A program made the translations under genes and the position numbers. A stretch of 57,796 nucleotides of DNA from Rhodospirillales bacterium (GTDB taxonomy: Bacteria; Pseudomonadota; Alphaproteobacteria; Rhodospirillales; Defluviicoccaceae): contig REES01000094.1 of NCBI GenBank assembly GCA_007694935.1, positions 1 through 57,796 on the forward strand, given 5' to 3'. The notes under the pieces were generated by a model, which did not search any database, was not told the DNA's origin, and was given only the letters and a program-made list of their open reading frames with translations. Shown here one piece after another: positions 34,449 to 42,042 of the stretch. Position 1 is the first letter of the stretch, and each line of letters starts with the position of its first letter.

Positions 34449-34885
34449 GACGGCACGGCACCCTGCTCGCGCAGGTGACAAAACAGCTGCCATGGGGTGA
34501 CGATCCGGCGGCGCTGGATGCCGAGCACCCGCTTGACCACCTCGACACAAGTCAACGGCGCCACCGGGACCCAGCTTTGGCGATGATCGACGCGCACCCG
34601 TGTCCGGATTGCCGTACAGTCGTGATTTCGGCACCAAGAGAGCAACTGGTCGGTCTGAACATCTTCAAGGATGAACGTATCGATTTTGTGCGATAGCGGG
34701 TCGATCAGGATCCATCCTTGCGGCCTTCGAAGGGAGACGAAACAATGTCGAAAACCCGGCTTGAGCACGCGCAGGCAGGTCAGACTGGTGGCATCCGTGA
34801 AGACGACGATCGCTTCGTCACCTGACGTCACACCTCGGACCTGTTCTGAGTGGCGCTTGACTCCGCTCTTGTCTTTCCAGAACAT
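34445..34885 (-). CDS. Unknown phage-block protein, possible permuted papain-fold enzyme
   Basis: A 146-residue protein at the promoter end of the particle block. No family is certain. Visible features are GFRHCFV (His47), GWILIDPLSH (Asp62), and LTCVEVVKRVLG (Cys113 at the start of a helix). The order His, acidic residue, then Cys before a helix is that of circularly permuted NlpC/P60-type (YiiX/YaeF-like) papain folds. If right, it could be a cell-wall or amide hydrolase, the only lysis or entry candidate in the block; but a structural role is as likely. It has its own upstream region and is divergent from the S24 regulator. Confidence 0.55.
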   Translation of the reverse strand: MFWKDKSGVKRHSEQVRGVTSGDEAIVVFTDATSLTCLRVLKPGFRHCFVSLRRPQGWILIDPLSHKIDTFILEDVQTDQLLSWCRNHDCTAIRTRVRVDHRQSWVPVAPLTCVEVVKRVLGIQRRRIVTPWQLFCHLREQGAVPS

Positions 34886-34978
34886 GGCGCGTTCCGGCTC
34901 CGGTCCATGCTGTGGGCGCAGAGGTAAGTTCCGCTCCCCGGGACGAGGTGCCGGCCCGGGGCGGCGCTGTCAAGGCAC

Positions 34979-34998
34979 TCCTAGGTCTATTTTCCTAG
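34979..34998. promoter_or_regulatory. Candidate operator in the S24 regulator control region
   Basis: TCCTAG occurs at 34979-34984 and 34993-34998, and the sequence between makes CTAGG-N8-CCTAG, a perfect five-base inverted repeat. It lies 35 bases before the regulator's ATG inside a 147-base divergent region. It resembles the TTCCTATA copies before the portal gene. An autoregulatory binding site is a reasonable guess. Confidence 0.45.
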
Positions 34999-35032
34999 TG
35001 CAATTCGTGTCCCCATCTATGACACTGTTCCC

Positions 35033-35665
35033 ATGTTCGGCCATTCGGATATCTGGCGCTCCATCGACAAGCTGGCGGCTGCGCACGGGCTCTCGGCGTC
35101 TGGCTTGGCCCGCCGCGCCGGTCTCGATCCGACCACCTTCAACAAGAGCAAGCGCATCACCCGGGAGGGCAAGCCGAGGTGGCCCAGCACCGAGAGCATC
35201 TCCAAGATTCTGGATGCCACCGGGGCCTCCATGGGCGAACTGGTAACCCACATGTACGATGGCGCGATCCCGGAGGGGCTTCGGACGTTTCCGGTATTGG
35301 GCATGGCGCAAGCCGGGCGGGAAGGATACTTCGATGATGCCGGCTATCCCACCGGGACGGGTTGGGATGACATCCCGTTTCCCGACGTGGGTGATCCTCA
35401 TGCCTATGCCCTGGAGATCAGCGGCAACAGCATGGAACCCGTGTACCGGGACGGCGACATCATCATCGTGTCGCCCCAAGCCAGCATCCGCCGCGGCGAC
35501 CGGGTGGTCCTGAAGACCCGGGACGGCGAGGTCATGGCCAAGGTGTTGCGACGCCGCTCGGCGAGGCGGTACGAACTGCAGTCCGTCAGTGCGGAGCATG
35601 ACGACCGCTCCGTGCCGATCGAAGAGGTCGAATGGGCGGCACGCATCCTGTGGGCGAGCCAGTGA
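35033..35665 (+). CDS. XRE/S24 (LexA/CI-like) self-cleaving transcription regulator
   Basis: A 210-residue repressor. Residues 1-70 are a helix-turn-helix domain (LSASGLARRAGLDPTTFNKSKR). The C-terminal S24 peptidase has the Ala94-Gly95 cleavage site (GMAQAG), Ser133 in GNSMEP and Lys170 in VMAK; the 37-residue Ser-Lys spacing equals that of LexA. So it should cleave itself upon RecA activation or another trigger. Close relatives are frequent chromosomal genes in alphaproteobacteria, so it need not belong to the phage block, but it is divergent from it and shares a motif with its promoter. There is no Shine-Dalgarno sequence before the ATG; possibly leaderless. Confidence 0.85.
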   Translation: MFGHSDIWRSIDKLAAAHGLSASGLARRAGLDPTTFNKSKRITREGKPRWPSTESISKILDATGASMGELVTHMYDGAIPEGLRTFPVLGMAQAGREGYFDDAGYPTGTGWDDIPFPDVGDPHAYALEISGNSMEPVYRDGDIIIVSPQASIRRGDRVVLKTRDGEVMAKVLRRRSARRYELQSVSAEHDDRSVPIEEVEWAARILWASQ

Positions 35666-35746
35666 GAGGTTAGGTTTGCGCGCGTGACCGGCAGAAGCGT
35701 CCCCTCGTCGCAGATGTGCCGGCACGGCACCAACGAAAGGCGAACC

Positions 35747-36769
35747 GTGCGGCGGGTCCTTGGGCCCCTCCGGCTGCTGTGTTTCGCCTTGTCGATCGTT
35801 CTCCTAGGCCTCGCTGCCCACGGGCAGGACCTTCAGTTCTTCCGCATCGGAACCGGCGGAACCGGGGGTACGTATTTCCCGATCGGCGGCCTGATCGCCA
35901 GCGTCATCAGCAAGCCGCCGGGTTCGAGGGATTGCGCCGTCGGCGGCAGCTGCGGCGTACCCGGCCTGATTGCCGCCGCGGTCTCCACCCAGGGGTCCGT
36001 GGAAAACGTACTCGCCGTCCAGCAGGGCCGCCTGGAAATGGCCCTGACCCAAGCGGACGTTGCCTACTACGCCTACTTCGGCAAGGGGGTCTTCGCCGAC
36101 CGCGAACCGATGACCTCCCTTCGCGCCCTTGCCCGGTTGTACCCGGAAGTGGTGCATCTGGTGGTTCGTGCCGATTCCGACATCCACAGTGTCGATGATC
36201 TGCACGGCCGGCGGGTCAACGTGGGCGAGGCGGAGTCCGGCACGCTGGTGGCATCGGTGCTGATCCTGACCGGGCATGGACTGACGCTCAAGTCGGTCGT
36301 CCCGTCTTACTACAAGCTGGGCAGGGCGAACGATCTCCTGATATCGCAGGACATCGACGCCTTCTTCATGGTCGGCGGCTTCCCGCTCGGTGCCATTGCC
36401 CACACCGCCGAGCGCGAAGACCTGCGGCTGGTTGCAATCTCCGGGGAGGCTGCGGATCGGATCGTCGCATACAGTCCGTTCTTCGTCCGCGACACCATTC
36501 CGGCCGATCAGTATCGCAACATCCCGGCGACGGAGACGGTCAGCGTCAGTGCACAGCTGGTGGTCTCGGAGCAGCTCGAGGCCGAGCTCGTCTATCGTAT
36601 CCTGCACGCCCTCTGGCACCCCAACAGTCGCCCGGTGTTGGATCGTGGCCATCCCAACGCCGCCCAGATCCGGCTGGAGGCGGCCTTGGATGGCGTGGCG
36701 ATCCCGCTGCACCCGGGTGCCGCACGATTCTACGAGGAAGCCGGGCTGACCCAGGCCGGCGTATTCTGA
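35747..36769 (+). CDS. TAXI-family TRAP transporter solute-binding protein
   Basis: A 340-residue periplasmic protein. The GTG at 35747 gives a good signal peptide (VRRVLGPLRLLCFALSIVLLG, cleavage near AHG-QD). The mature part begins FFRIGTGGTGGTYFPIGG, the hallmark of TAXI proteins, and later has ALTQADVAYYAYFG, ADSDIHSVDDLHGRRVNVG and AFFMVGGFPLGAI. Members bind glutamate, other dicarboxylates or unknown anions for tripartite uptake; no membrane partner is next to it, so it may work with a distant permease. The upstream ATG at 35714 is possible but lacks a ribosome site. Confidence 0.88.
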   Translation: MRRVLGPLRLLCFALSIVLLGLAAHGQDLQFFRIGTGGTGGTYFPIGGLIASVISKPPGSRDCAVGGSCGVPGLIAAAVSTQGSVENVLAVQQGRLEMALTQADVAYYAYFGKGVFADREPMTSLRALARLYPEVVHLVVRADSDIHSVDDLHGRRVNVGEAESGTLVASVLILTGHGLTLKSVVPSYYKLGRANDLLISQDIDAFFMVGGFPLGAIAHTAEREDLRLVAISGEAADRIVAYSPFFVRDTIPADQYRNIPATETVSVSAQLVVSEQLEAELVYRILHALWHPNSRPVLDRGHPNAAQIRLEAALDGVAIPLHPGAARFYEEAGLTQAGVF

Positions 36770-36784
36770 CGCGCGGGCGATTCG

Positions 36785-37276
36785 TTGCCGAATCTCGATC
36801 AGGACCTGCTCACGGTCGCCCTCGCCGACCCGGCGGCAACTGAAACCCTGGCCCGCCGGATCGCCCCGCTGGCGGTGAGAAGGGACGTTCTCGCCCTGTG
36901 GGGAGGCCTCGGCACCGGCAAAACAGTCTTCGCCCGCGCGCTCATTCGCGCTCGCACGGGCCGCGACGAAGACGTCCCCAGCCCCACCTTCACCCTGGTC
37001 CAAACCTACCCGTTGCCGTTCCCCGCCGACTGCGTCATCTATCACTTCGACCTGTACCGCATCACCGGGCCCGACGAAGCCTGGGATCTGGGGTTCGACG
37101 AGGCTCTTGCGCTCGGTATATCGCTGATCGAGTGGCCGGATCGGCTGGGTGACCTGCTGCCGCAGGATCGTCTCGACATCCGCTTCGAACGCGATCGAGC
37201 CGGGACCAACCGCATCGCCACCGTGAAGGGGTCGGAGCCATGGCAGAAGCGCCTTCGGGAGGTGGGGCTTGTCTGA
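36785..37276 (+). CDS. tsaE: tRNA threonylcarbamoyladenosine biosynthesis ATPase TsaE
   Basis: A 163-residue P-loop protein. Walker A is WGGLGTGKTVFARAL (near residue 40), followed by SPTFTLVQTYP and YHFDLYRI, and later LIEWPDRLG, all standard for TsaE. It powers turnover of the TsaBDE complex that makes t6A37 in tRNA. The start appears to be a TTG at 36785. It overlaps amgK by eight bases, the classic alphaproteobacterial tsaE-amgK-murU arrangement. Confidence 0.95.
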   Translation: MPNLDQDLLTVALADPAATETLARRIAPLAVRRDVLALWGGLGTGKTVFARALIRARTGRDEDVPSPTFTLVQTYPLPFPADCVIYHFDLYRITGPDEAWDLGFDEALALGISLIEWPDRLGDLLPQDRLDIRFERDRAGTNRIATVKGSEPWQKRLREVGLV

Positions 37277-38282
37277 CCGTCTGACCCGCCTGCAAACGTT
37301 CATCGAGGCCGAGGGCTGGGGCCGGGCCGAGACGTTTGCGCTGCCGGGCGATGCCTCGTTCCGCCGCTATATCCGGCTGCTCGACGGCACCCGCCGCGCG
37401 CTGCTGATGGATGCGCCGCCACCCGAGGATCCGGTTCGCTTCGCCGCAATCGCCCGTCACCTGGTCGGACTCGGCTACAGCGCACCGGCCATCCTGGCGG
37501 AGGAGCCGGAGGCCGGACTGCTGCTGCTGGAGGATCTCGGCGATCAGACCTTTACCCGTCTGCTGGACCAGGGCGCCGACCCATTCGACCTGTATGCCCT
37601 TGCCACCGATGTGCTGATCGACCTGCATCGGTGCCCCCGCCAACAGGCGGCTCTGGCCGACCTGCCGCTTTATGACCACGATCGCCTGATCGCGGAGGCC
37701 TGCCTGCTCCCCGACTGGTACATGCCGCAGGTGCTGGGCCGCCCGACCCCAGCGGCCGTGCGCGATGCCTACGTCGAGGCGTGGCGGAACATCTTGCCGC
37801 TGGCCGACAGCAAGGAGCCGACGCTGGTCTTGCGCGATTACCACGTGGACAACCTGATGCGGCTGTCGGACCGGTCGGGCCTCGCTGCTTGCGGCCTGCT
37901 CGACTTCCAGGATGCGGTGATCGGACCGCCGGCCTACGACCTGATGTCGCTGCTGGAAGACGCCCGCCGGGAGGTCGCCGAGCCGCTTCGGATCGCCATG
38001 CTCGCCCGGTACCGGCGCGCCATGCCGGCTCTTGATTGGGATGCCTTCCTGGTCGCCTTCGCCGTGCTCGCCGCCACCCGACACGCCAAGGTCATCGGCA
38101 TCTTCACCCGGCTGTCCGTCCGTGATGGCAAGCCGCGGTATCTCCGCCACATCCCCCGGGTCTGGCGGCTCTTGGAACGGGCCCTTGTGCATCCGGCCCT
38201 GGCGAGCGTCCGCGACTGGTTCGATCACCAGCTCCCGGCAAACCTGCGCGAGTCGTCCCAATGCCTGACCGTGGCCCCGTAG
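37269..38282 (+). CDS. amgK: N-acetylmuramate/N-acetylglucosamine 1-kinase AmgK
   Basis: A 337-residue aminoglycoside-phosphotransferase-fold kinase. LPGDASFRRYIRL near the start binds nucleotide; VLRDYHVDNLMRL holds the catalytic Asp and LLDFQDAVIGPPAYDL the metal-binding Asp. AmgK phosphorylates the anomeric carbon of recycled MurNAc or GlcNAc, the first step of the MurU recycling route that bypasses de novo UDP-MurNAc synthesis and fosfomycin action. The start is a TTG overlapping the tsaE stop. Position before murU supports the assignment. Confidence 0.9.
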   Translation: MSDRLTRLQTFIEAEGWGRAETFALPGDASFRRYIRLLDGTRRALLMDAPPPEDPVRFAAIARHLVGLGYSAPAILAEEPEAGLLLLEDLGDQTFTRLLDQGADPFDLYALATDVLIDLHRCPRQQAALADLPLYDHDRLIAEACLLPDWYMPQVLGRPTPAAVRDAYVEAWRNILPLADSKEPTLVLRDYHVDNLMRLSDRSGLAACGLLDFQDAVIGPPAYDLMSLLEDARREVAEPLRIAMLARYRRAMPALDWDAFLVAFAVLAATRHAKVIGIFTRLSVRDGKPRYLRHIPRVWRLLERALVHPALASVRDWFDHQLPANLRESSQCLTVAP

Positions 38283-39028
38283 CCGGTTCGTCAACCAACG
38301 CCAAGGTGCGTCGCGCCATGGTGCTTGCGGCCGGGCTCGGCCTCCGGATGCGTCCGATCACCGAACGCCTGCCCAAGCCGCTGGTGCCGGTTGCCGGCCG
38401 CACCCTGCTCGATCGCGCGATCGATCGGCTGGAAGAGGCCGAGGTCGAGGAGGTGGTCGTCAATGTCCACTATCTTGCCGATCAAGTGGAGCGCCATCTC
38501 GCCCACCGCACCACCCCGCGGATCGTGCTCTCGACAGAGCCGGAACTGCTGGAAACCGGCGGCGGGGTCCAGCACGCCCTGCCCCTGCTCGGCAGCGAGC
38601 CGTTCTTCGTCGTCAACAGCGACGCCGTGCTGCTCAACGGTCCCCGTCAGGCGCTCAGGAACCTAGCGGAGGCCTGGGACGGCGCCCGGATGGATGCCCT
38701 GATGCTGTTGCACGCCACCTTCGAGACAAGCGGCAGCGATGGCACCGGCGATTTCACCATGGACCCGAACGGTCGACTCCGCCGTCGCGCCCCGCCGCAT
38801 GTCGCCCCCTATTCGTTCACCGGCATCCAGGTGCTGCATCCGCGCCTGTTCGTCGACCTGCCGGACCCGCCATTCTCTCTCAACATACTGTACAACCGGG
38901 CGATCGCGTCGGGACGGCTCTACGGCATCCTGCATGACGGCAAGTGGTTCCATGTCGGCAGCCCCGAGGATCTGGCCGGCGCCGAGGCCTACCTGTCCCG
39001 CCAGCAGTTGGGCGTCCGGCGGACATGA
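38261..39028 (+). CDS. murU: N-acetylmuramate alpha-1-phosphate uridylyltransferase MurU
   Basis: A 255-residue nucleotidyltransferase. The signature is AMVLAAGLGLRMRPITERLPKPLVPVAG (GxGxRxxPxTxxxPKPxxPV type), then ETGGGVQHALPLLG and FFVVNSDAVL. It converts MurNAc-1-phosphate to UDP-MurNAc in peptidoglycan recycling. It overlaps amgK by 22 bases and addB by four (ATGA), so all three are translationally linked. Active-site residues are intact. Confidence 0.92.
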   Translation: MPDRGPVAGSSTNAKVRRAMVLAAGLGLRMRPITERLPKPLVPVAGRTLLDRAIDRLEEAEVEEVVVNVHYLADQVERHLAHRTTPRIVLSTEPELLETGGGVQHALPLLGSEPFFVVNSDAVLLNGPRQALRNLAEAWDGARMDALMLLHATFETSGSDGTGDFTMDPNGRLRRRAPPHVAPYSFTGIQVLHPRLFVDLPDPPFSLNILYNRAIASGRLYGILHDGKWFHVGSPEDLAGAEAYLSRQQLGVRRT

Positions 39029-42000
39029 CGGCCGGCGGCCCATCTCCACCGCGTCCATCCCCGCGCGTTTATACGATCCCCGCCGGAATCCCCTTCGTCG
39101 ACGCGCTGGCCGCCGGGATCCTCCAGCGGATCGGGCCTGATCCGCTTGAGTTGCCGTCGGTCCGCGTGCTGCTGCCGACCCGTCGGGGCTGCCGCGCCCT
39201 GGCCGAGGCGTTCCTGCGCTTGCGTCAGGGGCAGCCGACGTTGCTGCCGCGCATCTCCCCCCTGGGAGAGGTGGACGAAGACGGGCTTCTGGCTGACAGC
39301 CTTGACTTGGCCCTGGGACTGTCGACCGAGGCGGCGATTCCGCCGGAGATATCCCCGATGCGCCGCCAGCTTCTCCTCACCCGCCTGATTCTGGCCTCCG
39401 GGCGGTTCGCGTCCGGCCCGGACACTGCCGTGCAGCTTGCCGCCGAGCTTGCCCGCTTGCTCGATCAGGTCCACACCGAGAATCTCGACTTCGCCCATCT
39501 CCAGGATCTGGTGCCGGACCGGTTCGCCGCGCACTGGCAGCAGACCCTGGACTTTCTCACCGTGCTGACCCGGCACTGGCCCGCGATCCTGCACGAGGAA
39601 CAGTCGCTCGATCCCGCCGACCGCCGCAACCGGCTGCTCCAGGCCCAGTCCCGGGCGTGGCAGTCGGACCCGCCGGAGACGACGGTGATCGCCGCCGGAT
39701 CGACCGGATCGATTCCCGCCACCGCGGATCTTCTGGCCACGGTGAGCCGATTGCCCCGGGGCGCGGTGGTGCTCCCCGGTCTTGACCGCGATGCCGACGA
39801 GGCGACCTGGAACGCCATCGACCCGTGCCACCCGCAGTTCGGCATGGCCCGGCTGCTCGATCACCTCGGCATCCGACGGGACGCGGTCGCCGAGTGGCCC
39901 GCTCCGGCTGTGCCGGAACCGAAGCGGCAGCGGCTGCACCTGGTGGCCGCGGCCCTCAGCCCGGCCGACGCCGCGGTCGAGCTGTTGGCTCGCCCGGCGG
40001 CGGACGGCTACCGCGGGATGACCCGAATCGATGCGCCGACCCCGGAGGAGGAGGCGCGGTGCATCGCCCTGATCATGCGCGGCACTCTCGAACAGCCGGA
40101 CAAGACCGCGGCCCTGGTCACCCCCGATCGGATTCTCGCCCGGCGGGTCGCGTCGGAACTGGAGCGCTGGGGCATCGGCGTCGACGACTCGGGCGGTGTG
40201 CCGCTGTCGCAGACCCGTCCCGGTGCGTTTTTCCGGCTGCTGGCGGACATGATCGCTTCCCGGCTGGCGCCGGTACCGCTGCTGGCCGCGCTCAAGCACC
40301 CACTCGCCGGCGGCGGGCGGACGCCGGCCGAATTCCGGGCCGACGTGCGCCGGCTCGAGCACTGGATCCTGCGCGGGCCACGGCCGGGACCGGGAACCGA
40401 CGGGCTGCTGTCGGCTATCGCCGCCGCCGAGCGCAGCGCTGCCGACCGGGACCGTTCCATCCCGCCGGCCCTGGCGCGGCTCCGCCGCCTGGTGAGCGAG
40501 CTCGCGGAGATGATTGCGCCCCTGGTGCGAACCATGGCAGAGCCCGAACCGTCGCTGCACGCGTGGGTGACTGCCCACACCGCAGTCGCCGAGGCGCTGG
40601 CGGCGACCGATGCTTGCGCCGGTGCGGAGCGGTTATGGGTCGGCGAAGCCGGCGAAGCGCTCGCGGCCTTCGTCGCCGAACTCGCCGAGGTCGCCTCCCT
40701 GGTGCCGAAGATCGGAGCCGGCCAATACCTGCCGTTCCTGGATGCCCTGATGTCGGGCCGGGCGGTCCGACCCCGCTATGGCCGACATCCCCGGCTGTTC
40801 ATCTGGGGCCCGCTGGAGGCCCGCCTCCAGCATGCCGACGTGACCATCCTCGGCAGCCTCAACGAGAGCTCGTGGCCACGCTTGGCGGATACCGGTCCCT
40901 GGCTCAGTCGCGGGATGATGGAGGCGTTCGGCCTGCCGCCGCCGGAACGCCGCATCGGCCTCTCCGCCCACGACTTCACCCAGGCGTGCGGTGCGCCGGA
41001 AGTGGTGATCACCCGGGCGCGACGGTCCGAAGGTGCACCGACGGTTCCGTCGCGCTGGCTGGTCCGGATGGAAAACCTGCTCGGCGAGGCGGCGACCGCG
41101 ACGTGGAAGGAGACCGGGGCGGTCTGGCTGGACTGGCAGCACCGGCTGGACGACGGCGCCAGGCTGGAACGGCCGGGCCCGCCGGAGCCCCGACCGCCGG
41201 TGGAAGCCCGCCCCCGCCGGCTCTCGGTCACCCGGATCGAGACCTGGATGCGGGATCCTTATGCGATCTATGCCCGTCACATCCTCGGCTTGCAGGAGTT
41301 CGACCCGCTGGATGCCGACCCGGGCGCGCCGCAGTACGGCTCTTTCGTGCACCGCGCTCTCGACATGTTCGTCAAGGAGGTGGATGGCCCCCTGCCCGAT
41401 GACGCCCTGGATCGGCTGCTGGCCGCTGGTCGCCGCGTGCTGGGTGATGACTTGGCCCGCCCCGGTGTCCGCGCCTTCTGGTGGCCCCGGTTTCAGCGGA
41501 TCGCCGCGTGGTTCCTCGACCAGGAGCGGGCGCGCCGCCCCGGCATCCGTGCCAGTGCCAGCGAGGTCTCCGGGCACCTCCAGTTCGACGCACCGGCCGG
41601 CGGGTTCGTGTTGACCGCAACCGCAGACCGGGTCGACCGGATGCCGGACGGCTCCCTCGTGATCCTGGACTACAAGACCGGAGCGTTGCCGTCGGAAAAG
41701 GAAGTCAAGGCTGGTTTCGCGCCGCAGCTTCCCCTGGAGGCGGCCATCGCCGCGGACGGCGGCTTCGCCGGGATTCCGCCGGGCAGGGTCGAAGTCCTGG
41801 AATACTGGCGGCTGACCGGCGGTGAGCCGCCCGGCTCGACCAAGCGCCTGGGCGGCTCGGCCGGTCCCCTGGCGGACCAGGCCCTCGACGGCCTGAAGGC
41901 GCTGGTGGCGCGGTTCGACCTGCCGGACACGCCCTACCACGCCCGGCCGCGCCCCAACCAGGCACCCCGCTTCTCCGAGTACGAGCACTTGGCTCGGGTC

Positions 42001-42039
42001 CGGGAGTGGGCCGACGCCGTCAGCGACTCGGGCGTCTGA
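39025..42039 (+). CDS. addB: Double-strand break repair protein AddB
   Basis: A 1004-residue subunit of the AddAB helicase-nuclease that processes DNA ends for RecA. The N-terminal inactivated helicase fold begins RVYTIPAGIPFVDALAAGI and includes RVLLPTRRGCRALAEAF; the C-terminal RecB-type nuclease has VILDYKTGALPS (catalytic Asp and Lys). The start is the ATG at 39025 overlapping murU; the open frame extends further up without support. addA follows three bases after the stop. The alphaproteobacterial AddB type, full length. Very long antisense frames across it are GC artefacts. Confidence 0.93.
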   Translation: MTAGGPSPPRPSPRVYTIPAGIPFVDALAAGILQRIGPDPLELPSVRVLLPTRRGCRALAEAFLRLRQGQPTLLPRISPLGEVDEDGLLADSLDLALGLSTEAAIPPEISPMRRQLLLTRLILASGRFASGPDTAVQLAAELARLLDQVHTENLDFAHLQDLVPDRFAAHWQQTLDFLTVLTRHWPAILHEEQSLDPADRRNRLLQAQSRAWQSDPPETTVIAAGSTGSIPATADLLATVSRLPRGAVVLPGLDRDADEATWNAIDPCHPQFGMARLLDHLGIRRDAVAEWPAPAVPEPKRQRLHLVAAALSPADAAVELLARPAADGYRGMTRIDAPTPEEEARCIALIMRGTLEQPDKTAALVTPDRILARRVASELERWGIGVDDSGGVPLSQTRPGAFFRLLADMIASRLAPVPLLAALKHPLAGGGRTPAEFRADVRRLEHWILRGPRPGPGTDGLLSAIAAAERSAADRDRSIPPALARLRRLVSELAEMIAPLVRTMAEPEPSLHAWVTAHTAVAEALAATDACAGAERLWVGEAGEALAAFVAELAEVASLVPKIGAGQYLPFLDALMSGRAVRPRYGRHPRLFIWGPLEARLQHADVTILGSLNESSWPRLADTGPWLSRGMMEAFGLPPPERRIGLSAHDFTQACGAPEVVITRARRSEGAPTVPSRWLVRMENLLGEAATATWKETGAVWLDWQHRLDDGARLERPGPPEPRPPVEARPRRLSVTRIETWMRDPYAIYARHILGLQEFDPLDADPGAPQYGSFVHRALDMFVKEVDGPLPDDALDRLLAAGRRVLGDDLARPGVRAFWWPRFQRIAAWFLDQERARRPGIRASASEVSGHLQFDAPAGGFVLTATADRVDRMPDGSLVILDYKTGALPSEKEVKAGFAPQLPLEAAIAADGGFAGIPPGRVEVLEYWRLTGGEPPGSTKRLGGSAGPLADQALDGLKALVARFDLPDTPYHARPRPNQAPRFSEYEHLARVREWADAVSDSGV

Positions 42040-42042
42040 GCG

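Noticed and set aside
24317-34885. Diversity-generating retroelement, considered because several proteins resemble the BPP-1 phage type
   Set aside because: No reverse transcriptase, accessory gene or template/variable repeat pair was found near the fibre gene.
24317-34885. Tailocin or other headless particle
   Set aside because: Portal, scaffold, capsid and terminase are all present and look intact, so DNA-filled heads are expected.
35033-35665. Treating the S24 regulator as certainly a prophage repressor
   Set aside because: Very similar regulators are common chromosomal genes in alphaproteobacteria, so it may predate the block; kept only as a linked hypothesis.
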